Positions 1 to 8,311 of a DNA stretch of 64,000 nt are shown one piece after another (positions within the stretch are counted from its first letter, which is position 1; each line of letters begins with the position of its first letter). A program made the translations under genes and the position numbers. The DNA is taken from assembly GCA_046160625.1 (NCBI GenBank), contig JBJXGZ010000120.1:1-64000 (forward strand), given 5' to 3'. This DNA comes from M3007 sp046160625. GTDB lineage: Bacteria > Bacteroidota > Bacteroidia > Chitinophagales > Saprospiraceae. The notes beneath the pieces are model-generated. The model saw only the letters and a program-made list of their open reading frames with translations. It did no database searches and was not told where the DNA came from.

Positions 1-230
1 CCGTTGCGTCGTTGCGTGAAATCAGCCCGTTCAAACGTTGCGCCGTTGCGTCGTTGCGTGAAATCAGCCCGTTCAAACGTTGCGCCGTTGCGTCGTTGCG
101 TGAAATCACCCCGTTCAAACGTTGCGCCGTTGCGGCGTTGCGTGAAACCACCTCGTTCAAACGTTGCGGCGTTGCGCGAAACCACCTCGTTCAAACGTTG
201 CGCCGTTGCGGCGTTGCGTGAAATAAAGTA
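1..230. repeat. 42-bp tandem repeat, about five copies, cut by window edge
   Basis: About five head-to-tail copies of a 42-bp unit built from the word CGTTGCG, the spacer GTGAAATCA/GTGAAACCA and the word CCCGTTCAAA. One copy is 8 bp shorter. The units touch one another, so this is not a CRISPR. Because 42 is divisible by three, open frames run through it in several phases, but their low-complexity arginine/alanine-rich translations are not credible proteins. The last copy ends a few bases before the response regulator start. The same CGTTGCG words recur in the inverted repeat at 10483-10627. Confidence 0.9.
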
Positions 231-232
231 AT

Positions 233-982
233 ATGCTAGAACCGATCCGAACGCTCATTGTCGAAGACGACCCTTTTGCCGCCACGCAATTGCGCTTGCT
301 CTTACAGGACCAGCACCCGCGTCTGCACGTGCTCGCTACCTGTCGCGACGGACTGGAAGGCCTGGAAGCCATACAGCGCCTGCAGCCCCAGCTCGTTTTC
401 AGCGATGTTGAAATGCCGAATCTCGATGGCCTGGAGATGTTGCGCAGATTGGAAAAGCCTGAGTTTGAGGTCGTTTTTATCACCTCCTTTGACAAATACG
501 CCATCGGCGCTCTGCGGCTAAGCGCTCTGGACTACCTGCTCAAACCCGTCAACCCGGCAGAACTGAACGCCACCATAGCCCACTTTTTTAAAAAAAGAGA
601 CGCAAAACTGCGCAGTGAAGGCATCATCCAAAATTTCCTCCACAATATGAACACGGGCGAGCATTCCCAGCAACGACTCGCAGTGGCCACCACCGAAGGC
701 ACACATTTTATACCCTTGGCCGATCTGTACCGTATAGAAGCCGAGTCCAATTATGCCCGGATATTCGCCCGCAACAGCAAACCGATTTTGGTATCAAAAA
801 CCCTCAAAGACCTGGAAGAATCGCTGCCCAGCAAAATTTTCCTGCGAGTACATAAATCGCACCTGGTCAATCGCTTGCACATTAAAAACCTCCTGCCGGA
901 ACAACGGATGACCCTGTCAAATGGTGACGTGCTGGAAGTGTCAAGGCGTAGGTGGGCGGAGGTGCAGGCGGCGGTGGGGTAG
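233..982 (+). CDS. LytTR-family response regulator
   Basis: A 249-residue two-domain regulator of the LytR/AlgR type. Residues 5-125 form a receiver domain with acidic residues E11-D13, the likely phospho-acceptor D58 in FSDVEMPNLDG, and a conserved lysine in YLLKP. Residues about 145-245 match a LytTR DNA-binding domain (YRIEAESNYARIF, FLRVHKSHLVN). In the phylum such regulators usually pair with a 5TM or 7TM histidine kinase; none is visible, so the partner may lie left of the window. The ATG at 233 follows the tandem repeat directly, so the repeat is its leader or promoter region. The target genes cannot be inferred. Confidence 0.93.
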   Translation: MLEPIRTLIVEDDPFAATQLRLLLQDQHPRLHVLATCRDGLEGLEAIQRLQPQLVFSDVEMPNLDGLEMLRRLEKPEFEVVFITSFDKYAIGALRLSALDYLLKPVNPAELNATIAHFFKKRDAKLRSEGIIQNFLHNMNTGEHSQQRLAVATTEGTHFIPLADLYRIEAESNYARIFARNSKPILVSKTLKDLEESLPSKIFLRVHKSHLVNRLHIKNLLPEQRMTLSNGDVLEVSRRRWAEVQAAVG

Positions 983-1181
983 CCAGGTTTCTTTGGATCA
1001 AAAGTCCGCCGATACTAGGAAAGAGCCAGAAAAAGTTGGGTTAACACAAAATATCCGTTAGATGATTTGGTAAGTTGAGACTGAGATTTACTTTTACTCC
1101 ATAAAAAGTGTTAAGTGAATCAAATAACCTCCTCCGTTCCCCTGGGCACTTCAATCCTTTTGTAATACTCAATATTTCAAC

Positions 1182-1946
1182 ATGATTACTTTACCAAAAC
1201 CATTCGTTACAAGCATTTTCCTCCTGTTTTTGGCGGTGCTTGCATCTTGGCAGTGTAAAAAGCCAGACAAGGTGCTATTTTTTGATCCAGAGCAAAAGCA
1301 ACTGGAGATTTTCGGAAACTCACCGCAATCGCAATCACTGCAGGCACATATGAGAGCTTTGAATGCATTTGGTGATTCCGCAGATTTGCATTATAAGGAA
1401 TCCTTGTCACGCATAAGGGCTGATTCAACGATTCATATAGAAATTATAAGTACTTATCAACGAGTTCCCGAAAATCTATACTATGCAAGAGCGCAACTCA
1501 TTCTAACGCTTTCGGATCTCGAGACGGATGCGTCTTTAGATGGGCTGTACTCCATCGCTTCGAGAGTGCCCGGGGCAGAAAAATCTAAGGATCCGGAATA
1601 TTCAACCCGTGCGCAGGAGTCCATTATTAGCACTACTGCCACAGAAGGAATATCACAACTGGCAATGAAAGGCAACGAAACTGCATTCAGACATCTGAAC
1701 ACGCTTGTTAATAGTGAGGATATTACGGTAAGGCAGATGGCAATTCGAGGAATCCTAACTTCACAATTAGGAGGCGAAGAACAACTCAAAGCGGATCAGC
1801 TACGTGCAATCATACCAAAGGATCAACACTGGATGATTACCTCCAAGCAAACCGATATAAGGTCTGTTCCACATCCGGATATGCCCGCAGAATTTAAGTT
1901 CGATCTCAAGGCTCCAACTGATTCACCAAAACTAAATAAACAATAA
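1182..1946 (+). CDS. Hypothetical secreted protein, probable lipoprotein
   Basis: A 254-residue protein starting with a hydrophobic segment (residues 8-24) that ends in LASWQC. This resembles a lipoprotein signal, although the residues before Cys are not the ideal lipobox. The rest is soluble and helical, with segments such as GISQLAMKGNETAFRHLN that suggest HEAT-like repeats. I do not recognise a family. The stop codon is two bases before the next ATG, so it is almost certainly cotranscribed with the metallopeptidase-like gene. A partner, inhibitor or chaperone role for that protein is only inference. Confidence 0.75.
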   Translation: MITLPKPFVTSIFLLFLAVLASWQCKKPDKVLFFDPEQKQLEIFGNSPQSQSLQAHMRALNAFGDSADLHYKESLSRIRADSTIHIEIISTYQRVPENLYYARAQLILTLSDLETDASLDGLYSIASRVPGAEKSKDPEYSTRAQESIISTTATEGISQLAMKGNETAFRHLNTLVNSEDITVRQMAIRGILTSQLGGEEQLKADQLRAIIPKDQHWMITSKQTDIRSVPHPDMPAEFKFDLKAPTDSPKLNKQ

Positions 1947-1948
1947 CC

Positions 1949-2686
1949 ATGGCAAAGTACGCTCTCTATCTGGTGCTCTTCGCAGCCTACATCTCTATTT
2001 CTGGCGGATCCAACAATGTTTGCACGATACCGCCTCTGAATAATGATTTAAGCGGAGACAATTTTTATGCCTCTTCCATTTGCAATCAAGAGTTTGTAGA
2101 TTTTGTCTGGGTTCAGTTCGAAATTCACATAGGTGATTGGGACGGTGGGCTTGGTGTTGAAGCTCCATGCAACGTGAATCTCCCCTTTGCAAGAGCGCTT
2201 AACACACTTTATTTAATGGCCTACTCATCTGATGATTACGCTAGAAATATGAGCGATTTTAGTGGAAATGCGTTACGTTGGGCTTTTCCCTATTGTGCTA
2301 TACATGCCGAGGAACTTGATGCTGCTTGTGGAAACGGCACTGCTTTTGCAACTCGATTCTCGGATCACGGGATTTTCCAAAATGGCAGGATCGAACTTTA
2401 TCTGCCATTCTTCTACCAAATGGATGTCCCCAGTCGTGCCGGTACTATCTTGCATGAAACGCACCATAAATTTAAAGATCACAACGGAGGCACCGCTTGT
2501 CCTTGGGGTAATACATGCGATTCAGACTGGAATTTCCAAGGCACGAATATGTACGAAACGTTGTACCTATGGTGGTTTGGTGTAGCCGGAACTCGGACTA
2601 CTGAAGCCATCAGAAGACTAGCGCTCAATCAGGCCAGAGTCTGGCATAATAATCGTTTTGTCGTAAACCCTGGTTTCAGCATTTAA
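1949..2686 (+). CDS. Putative secreted zinc metallopeptidase (HETHH motif)
   Basis: A 245-residue protein with an N-terminal hydrophobic segment (residues 4-20) acting as signal peptide or anchor. Near residue 171 the sequence ILHETHHKF contains HExxH, the zinc-binding and catalytic signature of many metallopeptidases. A glutamate in MYETLYLWW about 35-40 residues later could be the third ligand, as in gluzincins. Several cysteines (CNQEF, CGNGT, CPWGNTC) fit a disulfide-bonded periplasmic or extracellular protein. No named family was recognised. It sits two bases after the lipoprotein-like gene. HExxH is short, so activity is likely but unproven. Confidence 0.7.
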   Translation: MAKYALYLVLFAAYISISGGSNNVCTIPPLNNDLSGDNFYASSICNQEFVDFVWVQFEIHIGDWDGGLGVEAPCNVNLPFARALNTLYLMAYSSDDYARNMSDFSGNALRWAFPYCAIHAEELDAACGNGTAFATRFSDHGIFQNGRIELYLPFFYQMDVPSRAGTILHETHHKFKDHNGGTACPWGNTCDSDWNFQGTNMYETLYLWWFGVAGTRTTEAIRRLALNQARVWHNNRFVVNPGFSI

Positions 2687-2897
2687 GCAGACCTGATGGA
2701 ATACCAGACCGACAAAAAAACAAAGCCTGACCTCTCCTTCCACCGCGCCTGGGTCTTTTGACTGCGGCGGAAAATGTGGAAATAGGCAATAGCATCCACA
2801 AGATCATCTACTTCGTTTCCACTCACGTCCACCAAAAGAAAAAACGGAATTAAAAAACCCTCAATTATATTCAAGAAATTGTTTGAGTTATTCTAAG

Positions 2898-4142
2898 ATA
2901 AGCAGGCCTCTTTATAAATGCAACAGAATAACCCAGACAACTTCTAAAAAAAACAAAACTATGAGCTTATCTAAAGACCTATTCGATTCAGGAAAAAACA
3001 ATAATATTGCAATATTATCTTTCAAATATATTTTTTCTGCTCTTCTAACGATAGGAACAATCTTAGCAATCTTAGCAGAAACGTCAGGCAATAGTGTTTG
3101 GCCAAAATACTGTGCGCCTAAAATGATTGTATTCTATGTCATAATTATGCATCTAGTCTTTGCATGTCTTATTTTTATTATTGGTGAACCGACAAAATAT
3201 GGATGGAAAAAAGTAGATTTAATTAAATCGTTAAAAGATAAGAAATACATACAAAGATTCAACTATAATGAAGCAATCTTAGAACATTCGATAGATAACT
3301 TAAAAAAGTATTTTTCAAAAAATTGGAGCTACCTTTGGGGAGCTTGGTCATTATTATACTTAGCCTTTTTTATCCGTTTCGGAATGAAGATTCATTTCCC
3401 TGAATTTATTCTAAAAAGTGTAAATTTTTCATATTTATCATTGACCTTAATTGAAAATGCTCTAAATTTCTTGAGCTCATATTTTTTATTTGCCCTATAT
3501 CTAATTTTGGTTCATAAGTCTGAATTTAAATCTGAAATCATTGACGATAAAAATATCTCCTACCATCAAGATCGCAAGAAGTTTATTTTCATGTGTATCT
3601 TTCTAATAATAGCTGAATTAATATCGTATCTAACTTTATTTTCAATGTACCCTGATTTTGTGCTACCAGGAAAAGGCGATGAGCCATCAGAACATGTTGG
3701 TTACTTTTTAACCATTTCTAAATTTTTTAAAATTTGCAATGGGCTTATTGGAAGCATCTCATTAACATTATTTATTAGCAGATTAATTGGAAGTCATACC
3801 ACTGTATTTCATTTGAAAGAAATAGTTGTATTGCCTATACTATTTCTTTATTGCGCAATTCAACCATTATATCTTTTTGTAGCAGGGAATGAGAACCCAT
3901 TGATAAGTTTTGGTGTTTTATCAATTGCTTTATTATGTAAATTTTTACTTTATTATATTGTGGTTGATCTATTTGATTCTAAAAGAATTTTATTTCACTT
4001 TATTGAAACCATGAGTATAAAAGAAAATGTATTGGAAAAATTACCATGCTTTGAAAAAGTTTGGGAAGAAAAAGATGCCAGTTAGTGGATAACATGTAAA
4101 TATCAATCTGATCTATGCACCCAAACCACATATAAGCAGGCC
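2898..4142. repeat. 11-bp direct repeat flanking an AT-rich gene
   Basis: The 11-mer ATAAGCAGGCC occurs at 2898-2908 and again at 4132-4142, on either side of the AT-rich membrane-protein gene. This could be a footprint of an insertion or a deletion scar. An 11-bp match over 1.2 kb can also arise by chance. Confidence 0.35.
2961..4085 (+). CDS. Hypothetical polytopic membrane protein, AT-rich
   Basis: A 374-residue protein of unknown family with about eight predicted transmembrane segments, for example FKYIFSALLTIGTILAILAE, FYVIIMHLVFACLIFIIG and FIFMCIFLIIAELISYLTLF. A short charged C-terminal tail ends in EKVWEEKDAS. Base composition is much more AT-rich than the surrounding genes, and the codon choice is correspondingly A/T-ending, which suggests transfer from another source. 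A start at 2883 is possible, but the ATG at 2961 follows an A-rich stretch usual for the phylum and gives a cleaner N-terminus. No catalytic motif was seen. Confidence 0.75.
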   Translation: MSLSKDLFDSGKNNNIAILSFKYIFSALLTIGTILAILAETSGNSVWPKYCAPKMIVFYVIIMHLVFACLIFIIGEPTKYGWKKVDLIKSLKDKKYIQRFNYNEAILEHSIDNLKKYFSKNWSYLWGAWSLLYLAFFIRFGMKIHFPEFILKSVNFSYLSLTLIENALNFLSSYFLFALYLILVHKSEFKSEIIDDKNISYHQDRKKFIFMCIFLIIAELISYLTLFSMYPDFVLPGKGDEPSEHVGYFLTISKFFKICNGLIGSISLTLFISRLIGSHTTVFHLKEIVVLPILFLYCAIQPLYLFVAGNENPLISFGVLSIALLCKFLLYYIVVDLFDSKRILFHFIETMSIKENVLEKLPCFEKVWEEKDAS

Positions 4143-4224
4143 ATTTAATCCGATTCCGCCACGCTTAGACTTAAGTATTTAAGTAAAACGCACGCGCCTT
4201 TCCTTATAAGTGAAAAACGCCCCC

Positions 4225-4266
4225 ACCAAAAAAACCAAAGCCCGCCTCTCTTCCAAAAGGCGGGCC
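4225..4266 (-). terminator. Intrinsic terminator of the TM2-like gene
   Basis: An 8-bp GC-rich stem (4240-4247 with 4258-4265) is followed, reading on the minus strand, by a T-rich run at 4225-4239. It lies about 30 bases past the stop of the minus-strand gene. Confidence 0.8.
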
Positions 4267-4294
4267 TCAGCACAAATTCTTTTGCAACCAATAA

Positions 4295-4762
4295 TTACTT
4301 AGCCGAATCGAAAGCAGCCAGGAACTTGTCGTTCCCTTCATAGTGCCCCATGTGCCCGATGATTAGACGGATAAAGTCAATCAAAGGTATGAGGCCAAAA
4401 ATGCCGCCAAACGTGATGATGTAAAACAAAATCAAAATCGGGCGACCACCCAGGTACACACGGTGGAGGCCCGTCCAGCCAATGAAAAAAGCAAGCAGGA
4501 TCGCAACGACCAAATTGTGCTCACCACCCGCCAAAGCTTTGAAAAACGTTTTGGCCTTCTTGCCGAAGTTTTTGATCTTGGCAAAGAAGCCGCGTTTTTC
4601 AGATTTTTTCGTGATGACCTTACCGCTTTCTGTGGCAGTCGCGGTCGTGTATTGCGCAGTACCTGTATTGACGGCAGCCGTGGTAGCGAATGCCGGCATG
4701 CTGGATAGCATAAACACAGACAACAGCATGAAAGAGAGGGACTTGAGTGCAGTAATTTTCAT
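4295..4762 (-). CDS. TM2-domain-like membrane protein with signal peptide
   Basis: A 155-residue protein. Residues 1-26 look like a signal peptide ending in PAFA. A lysine-rich stretch (KKSEKRGFFAKIKNFGKKAKTF) precedes two hydrophobic segments: VVAILLAFFIGWTGLHRVYLG and ILILFYIITFGGIFGLIPLIDF. The motif GLHRVYLG plus the ending IDFIRL is characteristic of TM2-domain proteins, small two-helix membrane proteins of unclear role. It has its own promoter-like element and terminator, so it is probably a single-gene transcript. Confidence 0.8.
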   Translation of the reverse strand: MKITALKSLSFMLLSVFMLSSMPAFATTAAVNTGTAQYTTATATESGKVITKKSEKRGFFAKIKNFGKKAKTFFKALAGGEHNLVVAILLAFFIGWTGLHRVYLGGRPILILFYIITFGGIFGLIPLIDFIRLIIGHMGHYEGNDKFLAAFDSAK

Positions 4763-4802
4763 AATATAGAAATGGTTCGTGAATAAAGAGTGAATTTCGA
4801 GC

Positions 4803-4810
4803 CAAATATA
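4803..4810 (-). promoter_or_regulatory. Bacteroidota -7 element for the TM2-like gene
   Basis: Read on the minus strand the sequence is TATATTTG, an exact match to TAnnTTTG. It lies about 40 bases before the ATG at 4762, just after the stop of the carboxylase gene. No clear -33 box was seen. Confidence 0.5.
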
Positions 4811-4814
4811 ACAA

Positions 4815-6455
4815 TCATACCTGAATCACCCCCACATTGAATTTCTCCACCGGCGCATTGTCCGCCGCTTCGATGCCCATACTGATCCATTGCCGCGTAT
4901 CCCGAGGGTCAATGATGGCATCCACCCATAGCCGAGCGGCAGCGTAGTAGGCCGTGGTTTGGGCGAGATAGCTGGCCTTGGTTTTTTCCAATAGCTCCTT
5001 TTCAGCAGCCGGATCGGGCGCATGACCTTTGTCCTTTAAGGATTGTACTTGTATCTGCGTCAACACTTTAGCGGCTTGCTCACCGCCCATTACGGCGATT
5101 TTGGCCGTAGGCCAGGCAGCGATTAAGCGCGGGTCGTAGGCTTTTCCGCACATGGCATAATTGCCCGCGCCATAGGAGTTTCCGATAACGATCGTGAACT
5201 TCGGCACGGTAGAATTAGCCACGGCGTTTACCATTTTTGCCCCGTCTTTGATGATACCGCCATGCTCGGAGCGCGTACCAACCATAAAGCCCGTCACGTC
5301 GTGCAGGAACACTAGCGGAATTTTTTTCTGGTTGCAGTTCATAATAAACCGCGTGGCCTTGTCCGCTGAATCGGAATAGATGACCCCGCCAAACTGAATT
5401 TCGCCCTTGGCATTTTTCACAACCAGGCGATTGTTCACTACAATGCCCACTGCCCATCCATCTATACGCGCATAGGCGGTGATGATGGTTTTCCCGTAAT
5501 GTTCCTTGTATTGGGTGAGTTTACCCTCGTCCACAATGCGCCGCAAAAGGTCAAGGGTATTATAGGGTTTTGCACCGTTTTCGGGATAGATTTCAAAAAC
5601 ATCCTCAGGCTTTCCTTCGGCCGGTTTGGGTTCCACGCGGTCAAAACCAGCGTTATCAAATCGGCCGAATTTGTCCACCAGGTCCTTGATGGTGTCCAGG
5701 CAAGTCCGATCGTCGGGCATTTTAAAGTCGGTCACGCCGCTAATTTCCGAGTGCGTTGCCGCACCACCGAGCACTTCCTTGTCCGCTTCTTCGCCAATGG
5801 CAGCCTTCACGAGGTATGGCCCTGCGAGGAACACACTTCCCGTGCCCTCCACGATCAAAGCCTCATCCGACATGATAGGCAAATACGCGCCACCCGCAAC
5901 ACAAGACCCCATGATGGCAGCAATTTGTGGAATTCCCGCCGAAGATAGCCGTGCGTTGTTGCGGAAAATCCGACCAAAATGTTCTTTATCCGGAAAAATC
6001 TCGTCCTGCAAAGGCAGGTAAACCCCGGCCGAATCCACCAGGTAAATGATGGGCAAGCGGTTCTCCATCGCGATTTCCTGCGCGCGGAGATTCTTTTTTC
6101 CCGTGATGGGAAACCAGGCCCCTGCCTTCACGGTTGCATCATTGGCAACCACGATACACTGACGACCGCGCACATACCCGATTACGACCACCACACCACC
6201 AGCAGGACAACCACCGTGCTCGGCATACATTTCATAGCCCGCAAAGGCACCTATTTCAATTCTGGGTTTGCCAGCGTCCAATAGGTAGTCAATGCGTTCG
6301 CGGGCAGTCATCTTGCCCTCTTTGTGGAGTTTTTCGATCCGCTTGGCGCCTCCGCCCTCGTGAATTTTTTCGAGGAGGCGGTTAAAGCTTGAGACGGAAA
6401 GTTTGAGCGCGTCGGCGTTTTTTGCAGATTCTAAGTCAGTCGTTGTGGTGGGCAT
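4815..6455 (-). CDS. Acyl-CoA carboxylase carboxyltransferase (beta) subunit, methylcrotonoyl-CoA type
   Basis: A 546-residue biotin-dependent carboxyltransferase subunit, full length for the family. It should transfer carboxyl from carboxybiotin to an acyl-CoA. Two crotonase-like halves are visible. The first contains GSCVAGGAYLPIMSDEA and LGGAATHSEISGVTD; the second contains VFLHDVTGFMVG and GNSYGAGNYAMCGKAYDPR. The SGVTD segment and overall pattern resemble methylcrotonoyl-CoA carboxylase more than propionyl-CoA carboxylase, but substrate choice cannot be settled by eye. The biotinylated alpha subunit is not in the window. The HMG-CoA lyase-like gene at 9526-10401 supports a leucine-degradation role. 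Confidence 0.92.
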   Translation of the reverse strand: MPTTTTDLESAKNADALKLSVSSFNRLLEKIHEGGGAKRIEKLHKEGKMTARERIDYLLDAGKPRIEIGAFAGYEMYAEHGGCPAGGVVVVIGYVRGRQCIVVANDATVKAGAWFPITGKKNLRAQEIAMENRLPIIYLVDSAGVYLPLQDEIFPDKEHFGRIFRNNARLSSAGIPQIAAIMGSCVAGGAYLPIMSDEALIVEGTGSVFLAGPYLVKAAIGEEADKEVLGGAATHSEISGVTDFKMPDDRTCLDTIKDLVDKFGRFDNAGFDRVEPKPAEGKPEDVFEIYPENGAKPYNTLDLLRRIVDEGKLTQYKEHYGKTIITAYARIDGWAVGIVVNNRLVVKNAKGEIQFGGVIYSDSADKATRFIMNCNQKKIPLVFLHDVTGFMVGTRSEHGGIIKDGAKMVNAVANSTVPKFTIVIGNSYGAGNYAMCGKAYDPRLIAAWPTAKIAVMGGEQAAKVLTQIQVQSLKDKGHAPDPAAEKELLEKTKASYLAQTTAYYAAARLWVDAIIDPRDTRQWISMGIEAADNAPVEKFNVGVIQV

Positions 6456-6523
6456 TGGCCGGGAAAATTTGAGCGGCTAATGTACGGAGGAATAGCGCTA
6501 CAGAAACCTATGTACTTTGCAAC

Positions 6524-7282
6524 ATGGAATACGACTCCGTCCAATACTTCTCCTCGCCCGAATTGTATCGAGAGAAAGAAGCCCTCTACCTCGAAGTCCG
6601 CCGCCGGGAGGGGCGTGTGCTGCCAGATGATGTGGTAAAAAATTTACCAAACATCTCGCCTTCAAGCCCTTATGCGCAGGAATGGAAATGGCGAGATCGG
6701 TCGTTGAAGCGTTTTGTACGGCAACTTCCCGAAAGTTCAAAACTTTCGAGAAGTTTAAAACTCAAAATCCTGGACCTCGGCTGTGGCAACGGCTGGATGG
6801 CAAACCGACTGGCAGAAAACGCAAACTGCGACGTTTGGGCGGTTGACCTTAACAAAGTAGAATTGGAGCAGGGCGCACGGTTATTCGAAAGAGAAAATCT
6901 AAAGTTTGCCTATGCAGATGTTTTGAAAGGCGATTTTCCTGAAAAACAATTCGATGTGGTTGTACTGGCCGCTTCCGCGCAGTATTTCCCGGTCCTTGAG
7001 GAGTTGTTGATTGCTTTGCGTAAATTGTTGAATGCCAAAGCTGAAATACATATCCTGGACACTCCATTTTACAAAAATAAGGCAGAACAAACGGCAGCAA
7101 GGCAAAGAACCCTGGGATATTACACAAAATTGGGTGTGCCAAAAATGGCTGATTTCTACCACCACCACATTTGGCCAGTTGCTGAAAAACTGGGTGCTGA
7201 AAACTTGAATGACACTGTGACAATCAAGGTTTTGCAGAAAATTAAATGGTTGGCGCCGTTTCCTTGGTTGAGGTTTATATAG
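6524..7282 (+). CDS. Class I SAM-dependent methyltransferase
   Basis: A 252-residue protein. The SAM-binding motif I LDLGCGNGWMANRLAE is at about residues 83-98, the motif II acidic residue is in VWAVDLNKVEL, and VVVLAASAQYFPVLEELLIALRKLL corresponds to the post-I and motif IV region. The order matches the UbiE/Methyltransf_11 type. The substrate is unknown. The ATG at 6524 is preceded within 10 bases by TACTTTGC, so its leader may be very short. It is divergent from the carboxylase gene, sharing a gap of 68 bases. Confidence 0.88.
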   Translation: MEYDSVQYFSSPELYREKEALYLEVRRREGRVLPDDVVKNLPNISPSSPYAQEWKWRDRSLKRFVRQLPESSKLSRSLKLKILDLGCGNGWMANRLAENANCDVWAVDLNKVELEQGARLFERENLKFAYADVLKGDFPEKQFDVVVLAASAQYFPVLEELLIALRKLLNAKAEIHILDTPFYKNKAEQTAARQRTLGYYTKLGVPKMADFYHHHIWPVAEKLGAENLNDTVTIKVLQKIKWLAPFPWLRFI

Positions 7283-7288
7283 TTTTTC

Positions 7289-7355
7289 TTTTCACTGCAG
7301 AGGCGCGGAGACGCAGAGATAAAAACTTCGCGCCTCCGCGCCTCTGCGGTGAAAA
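7289..7355. repeat. Interspersed inverted repeat, GAGGCGCGGAG family
   Basis: Two 25-base arms (7289-7313 and 7331-7355) pair with only two mismatches and are built from the repeated word GAGGCGCGGAG/ACGCAGAG. It sits between the convergent methyltransferase and ung genes, where it may also act as a bidirectional terminator. A relative of it is at 39341-39470. Confidence 0.85.
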
Positions 7356-7375
7356 AACACCCACGCTCCCTTCTA

Positions 7376-8062
7376 TCAAGAAACAGCCCAATCAATCTTC
7401 GCCTTCCCCTGTTTTTCCAAGATCTCATTTGTACGCACAAAATGCCCGCAACCCTGAAATGCATCGCCTGCAAGCGGCGAAGGGTGAGCGGACTCCAGCA
7501 CATAGTGGCGGGTTTCGTCAATGAGGGCTTTTTTGCTGCGGGCAAAATTGCCCCAAAGCAAGAACACCACACCTTCGTTTTTTTCTGAAACAGTACGGAT
7601 AACGGCATCCGTGAAGGTTTGCCAGCCAATTTTTTGATGACTTGCAGGTTTACGGGCTTCCACGGTGAGCATTGCATTTAGCAATAACACCCCTTGTTCG
7701 GCCCAATGTGTGAGATCTCCGTGCGCAGGTGGCGCAATACCAAGGCTGTTCTTTATTTCTTTGTAAATGTTGACAAGCGAGGGCGGGGTCTTCACGCCTT
7801 GCGGGACCGAGAAACAAAGTCCCATGGCCTCCCCGGGGTTGTGATAGGGGTCTTGACCAAGTATCACCACTTTAAGGGACTCAAAAGGCGTTTTATTGAA
7901 CGCGTTGAAAATCAGCGGGCCTGGAGGGTAAATGGTTTTTCCAGCCTGTTTTTCGGCCAGCAAAAAGGCCTTGATCTCTGCGAAATAAGGCTTTTGAAAT
8001 TCCTCGGCCAGCGCTTGTTTCCAGCCTTCTTCTATCTGGACGTTCGAGACGGTGGGTGTCAT
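7376..8062 (-). CDS. ung: Uracil-DNA glycosylase, family 1
   Basis: A 228-residue enzyme that removes uracil from DNA as the first step of base excision repair. The water-activating loop GQDPYH is present, with catalytic D71. The sequences LLLNAMLTVEARKPASH and FLLWGNFARSKK match the uracil-recognition regions. HPSPLAG supplies the catalytic histidine and minor-groove loop. The open frame extends 76 codons further upstream, but that extension runs antisense through tRNA-Arg, so the start at MTPTVSNVQ (8062) is chosen; it gives the usual family length. Confidence 0.97.
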   Translation of the reverse strand: MTPTVSNVQIEEGWKQALAEEFQKPYFAEIKAFLLAEKQAGKTIYPPGPLIFNAFNKTPFESLKVVILGQDPYHNPGEAMGLCFSVPQGVKTPPSLVNIYKEIKNSLGIAPPAHGDLTHWAEQGVLLLNAMLTVEARKPASHQKIGWQTFTDAVIRTVSEKNEGVVFLLWGNFARSKKALIDETRHYVLESAHPSPLAGDAFQGCGHFVRTNEILEKQGKAKIDWAVS

Positions 8063-8156
8063 ACTTGCGACTTGTTTTGTGCGAAAGATAGCGCGTCTGC
8101 GGAAAACCAGTTCGGCTGACAATTGGAGATTGGAACTTTTGAGGAGTAGATAGAAG

Positions 8157-8184
8157 TTTGGCTTGCTGAAAATTTTTACTTTTG
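8157..8184 (+). promoter_or_regulatory. Promoter of tRNA-Arg
   Basis: TTTG at 8157-8160 and TACTTTTG at 8177-8184 (exact TAnnTTTG) are separated by 16 bases, and the mature tRNA begins 10 bases later. This matches the -33/-7 arrangement of Bacteroidota housekeeping promoters, with a slightly short spacer. Confidence 0.65.
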
Positions 8185-8194
8185 CGCTGCCATT

Positions 8195-8267
8195 GGTCCC
8201 GTAGCACAATGGATAGTGCAACAGATTTCTAATCTGTAGGTTACAGGTTCGAGCCCTGTCGGGATCA
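8195..8267 (+). tRNA. tRNA-Arg (anticodon TCT)
   Basis: A complete 73-base cloverleaf. The acceptor stem GGTCCCG pairs with CGGGATC, D stem GCAC/GTGC, anticodon stem ACAGA/TCTGT with loop TTTCTAA, and T stem ACAGG/CCTGT with loop TTCGAGC. The anticodon TCT reads AGA. CCA is not encoded. Confidence 0.96.
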
Positions 8268-8272
8268 CAAAA

Positions 8273-8308
8273 AAGCCCGGTCGCATTCATTGTGATCGGG
8301 CTTATGCA
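8273..8308. terminator. Bidirectional terminator between tRNA-Arg and the GT4 gene
   Basis: A stem of about 13 bp (8273-8285 with 8291-8303, arms beginning AAGCCCGG) has an A run before it and a T-rich tract after it. It can end both the plus-strand tRNA transcript and the minus-strand glycosyltransferase transcript. Confidence 0.8.
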
Positions 8309-8311
8309 TTT

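Noticed and set aside
1..230. Repeat array as a CRISPR
   Set aside because: Units are directly contiguous with no unique spacers, and no cas genes are present.
2683..2874. 63-codon minus-strand frame in a gene gap
   Set aside because: Needs a TTG start, shows no recognisable pattern, and no promoter or conserved context was seen.
8063..8290. N-terminal extension of ung
   Set aside because: It runs antisense through tRNA-Arg and its promoter and is not part of the glycosylase fold.
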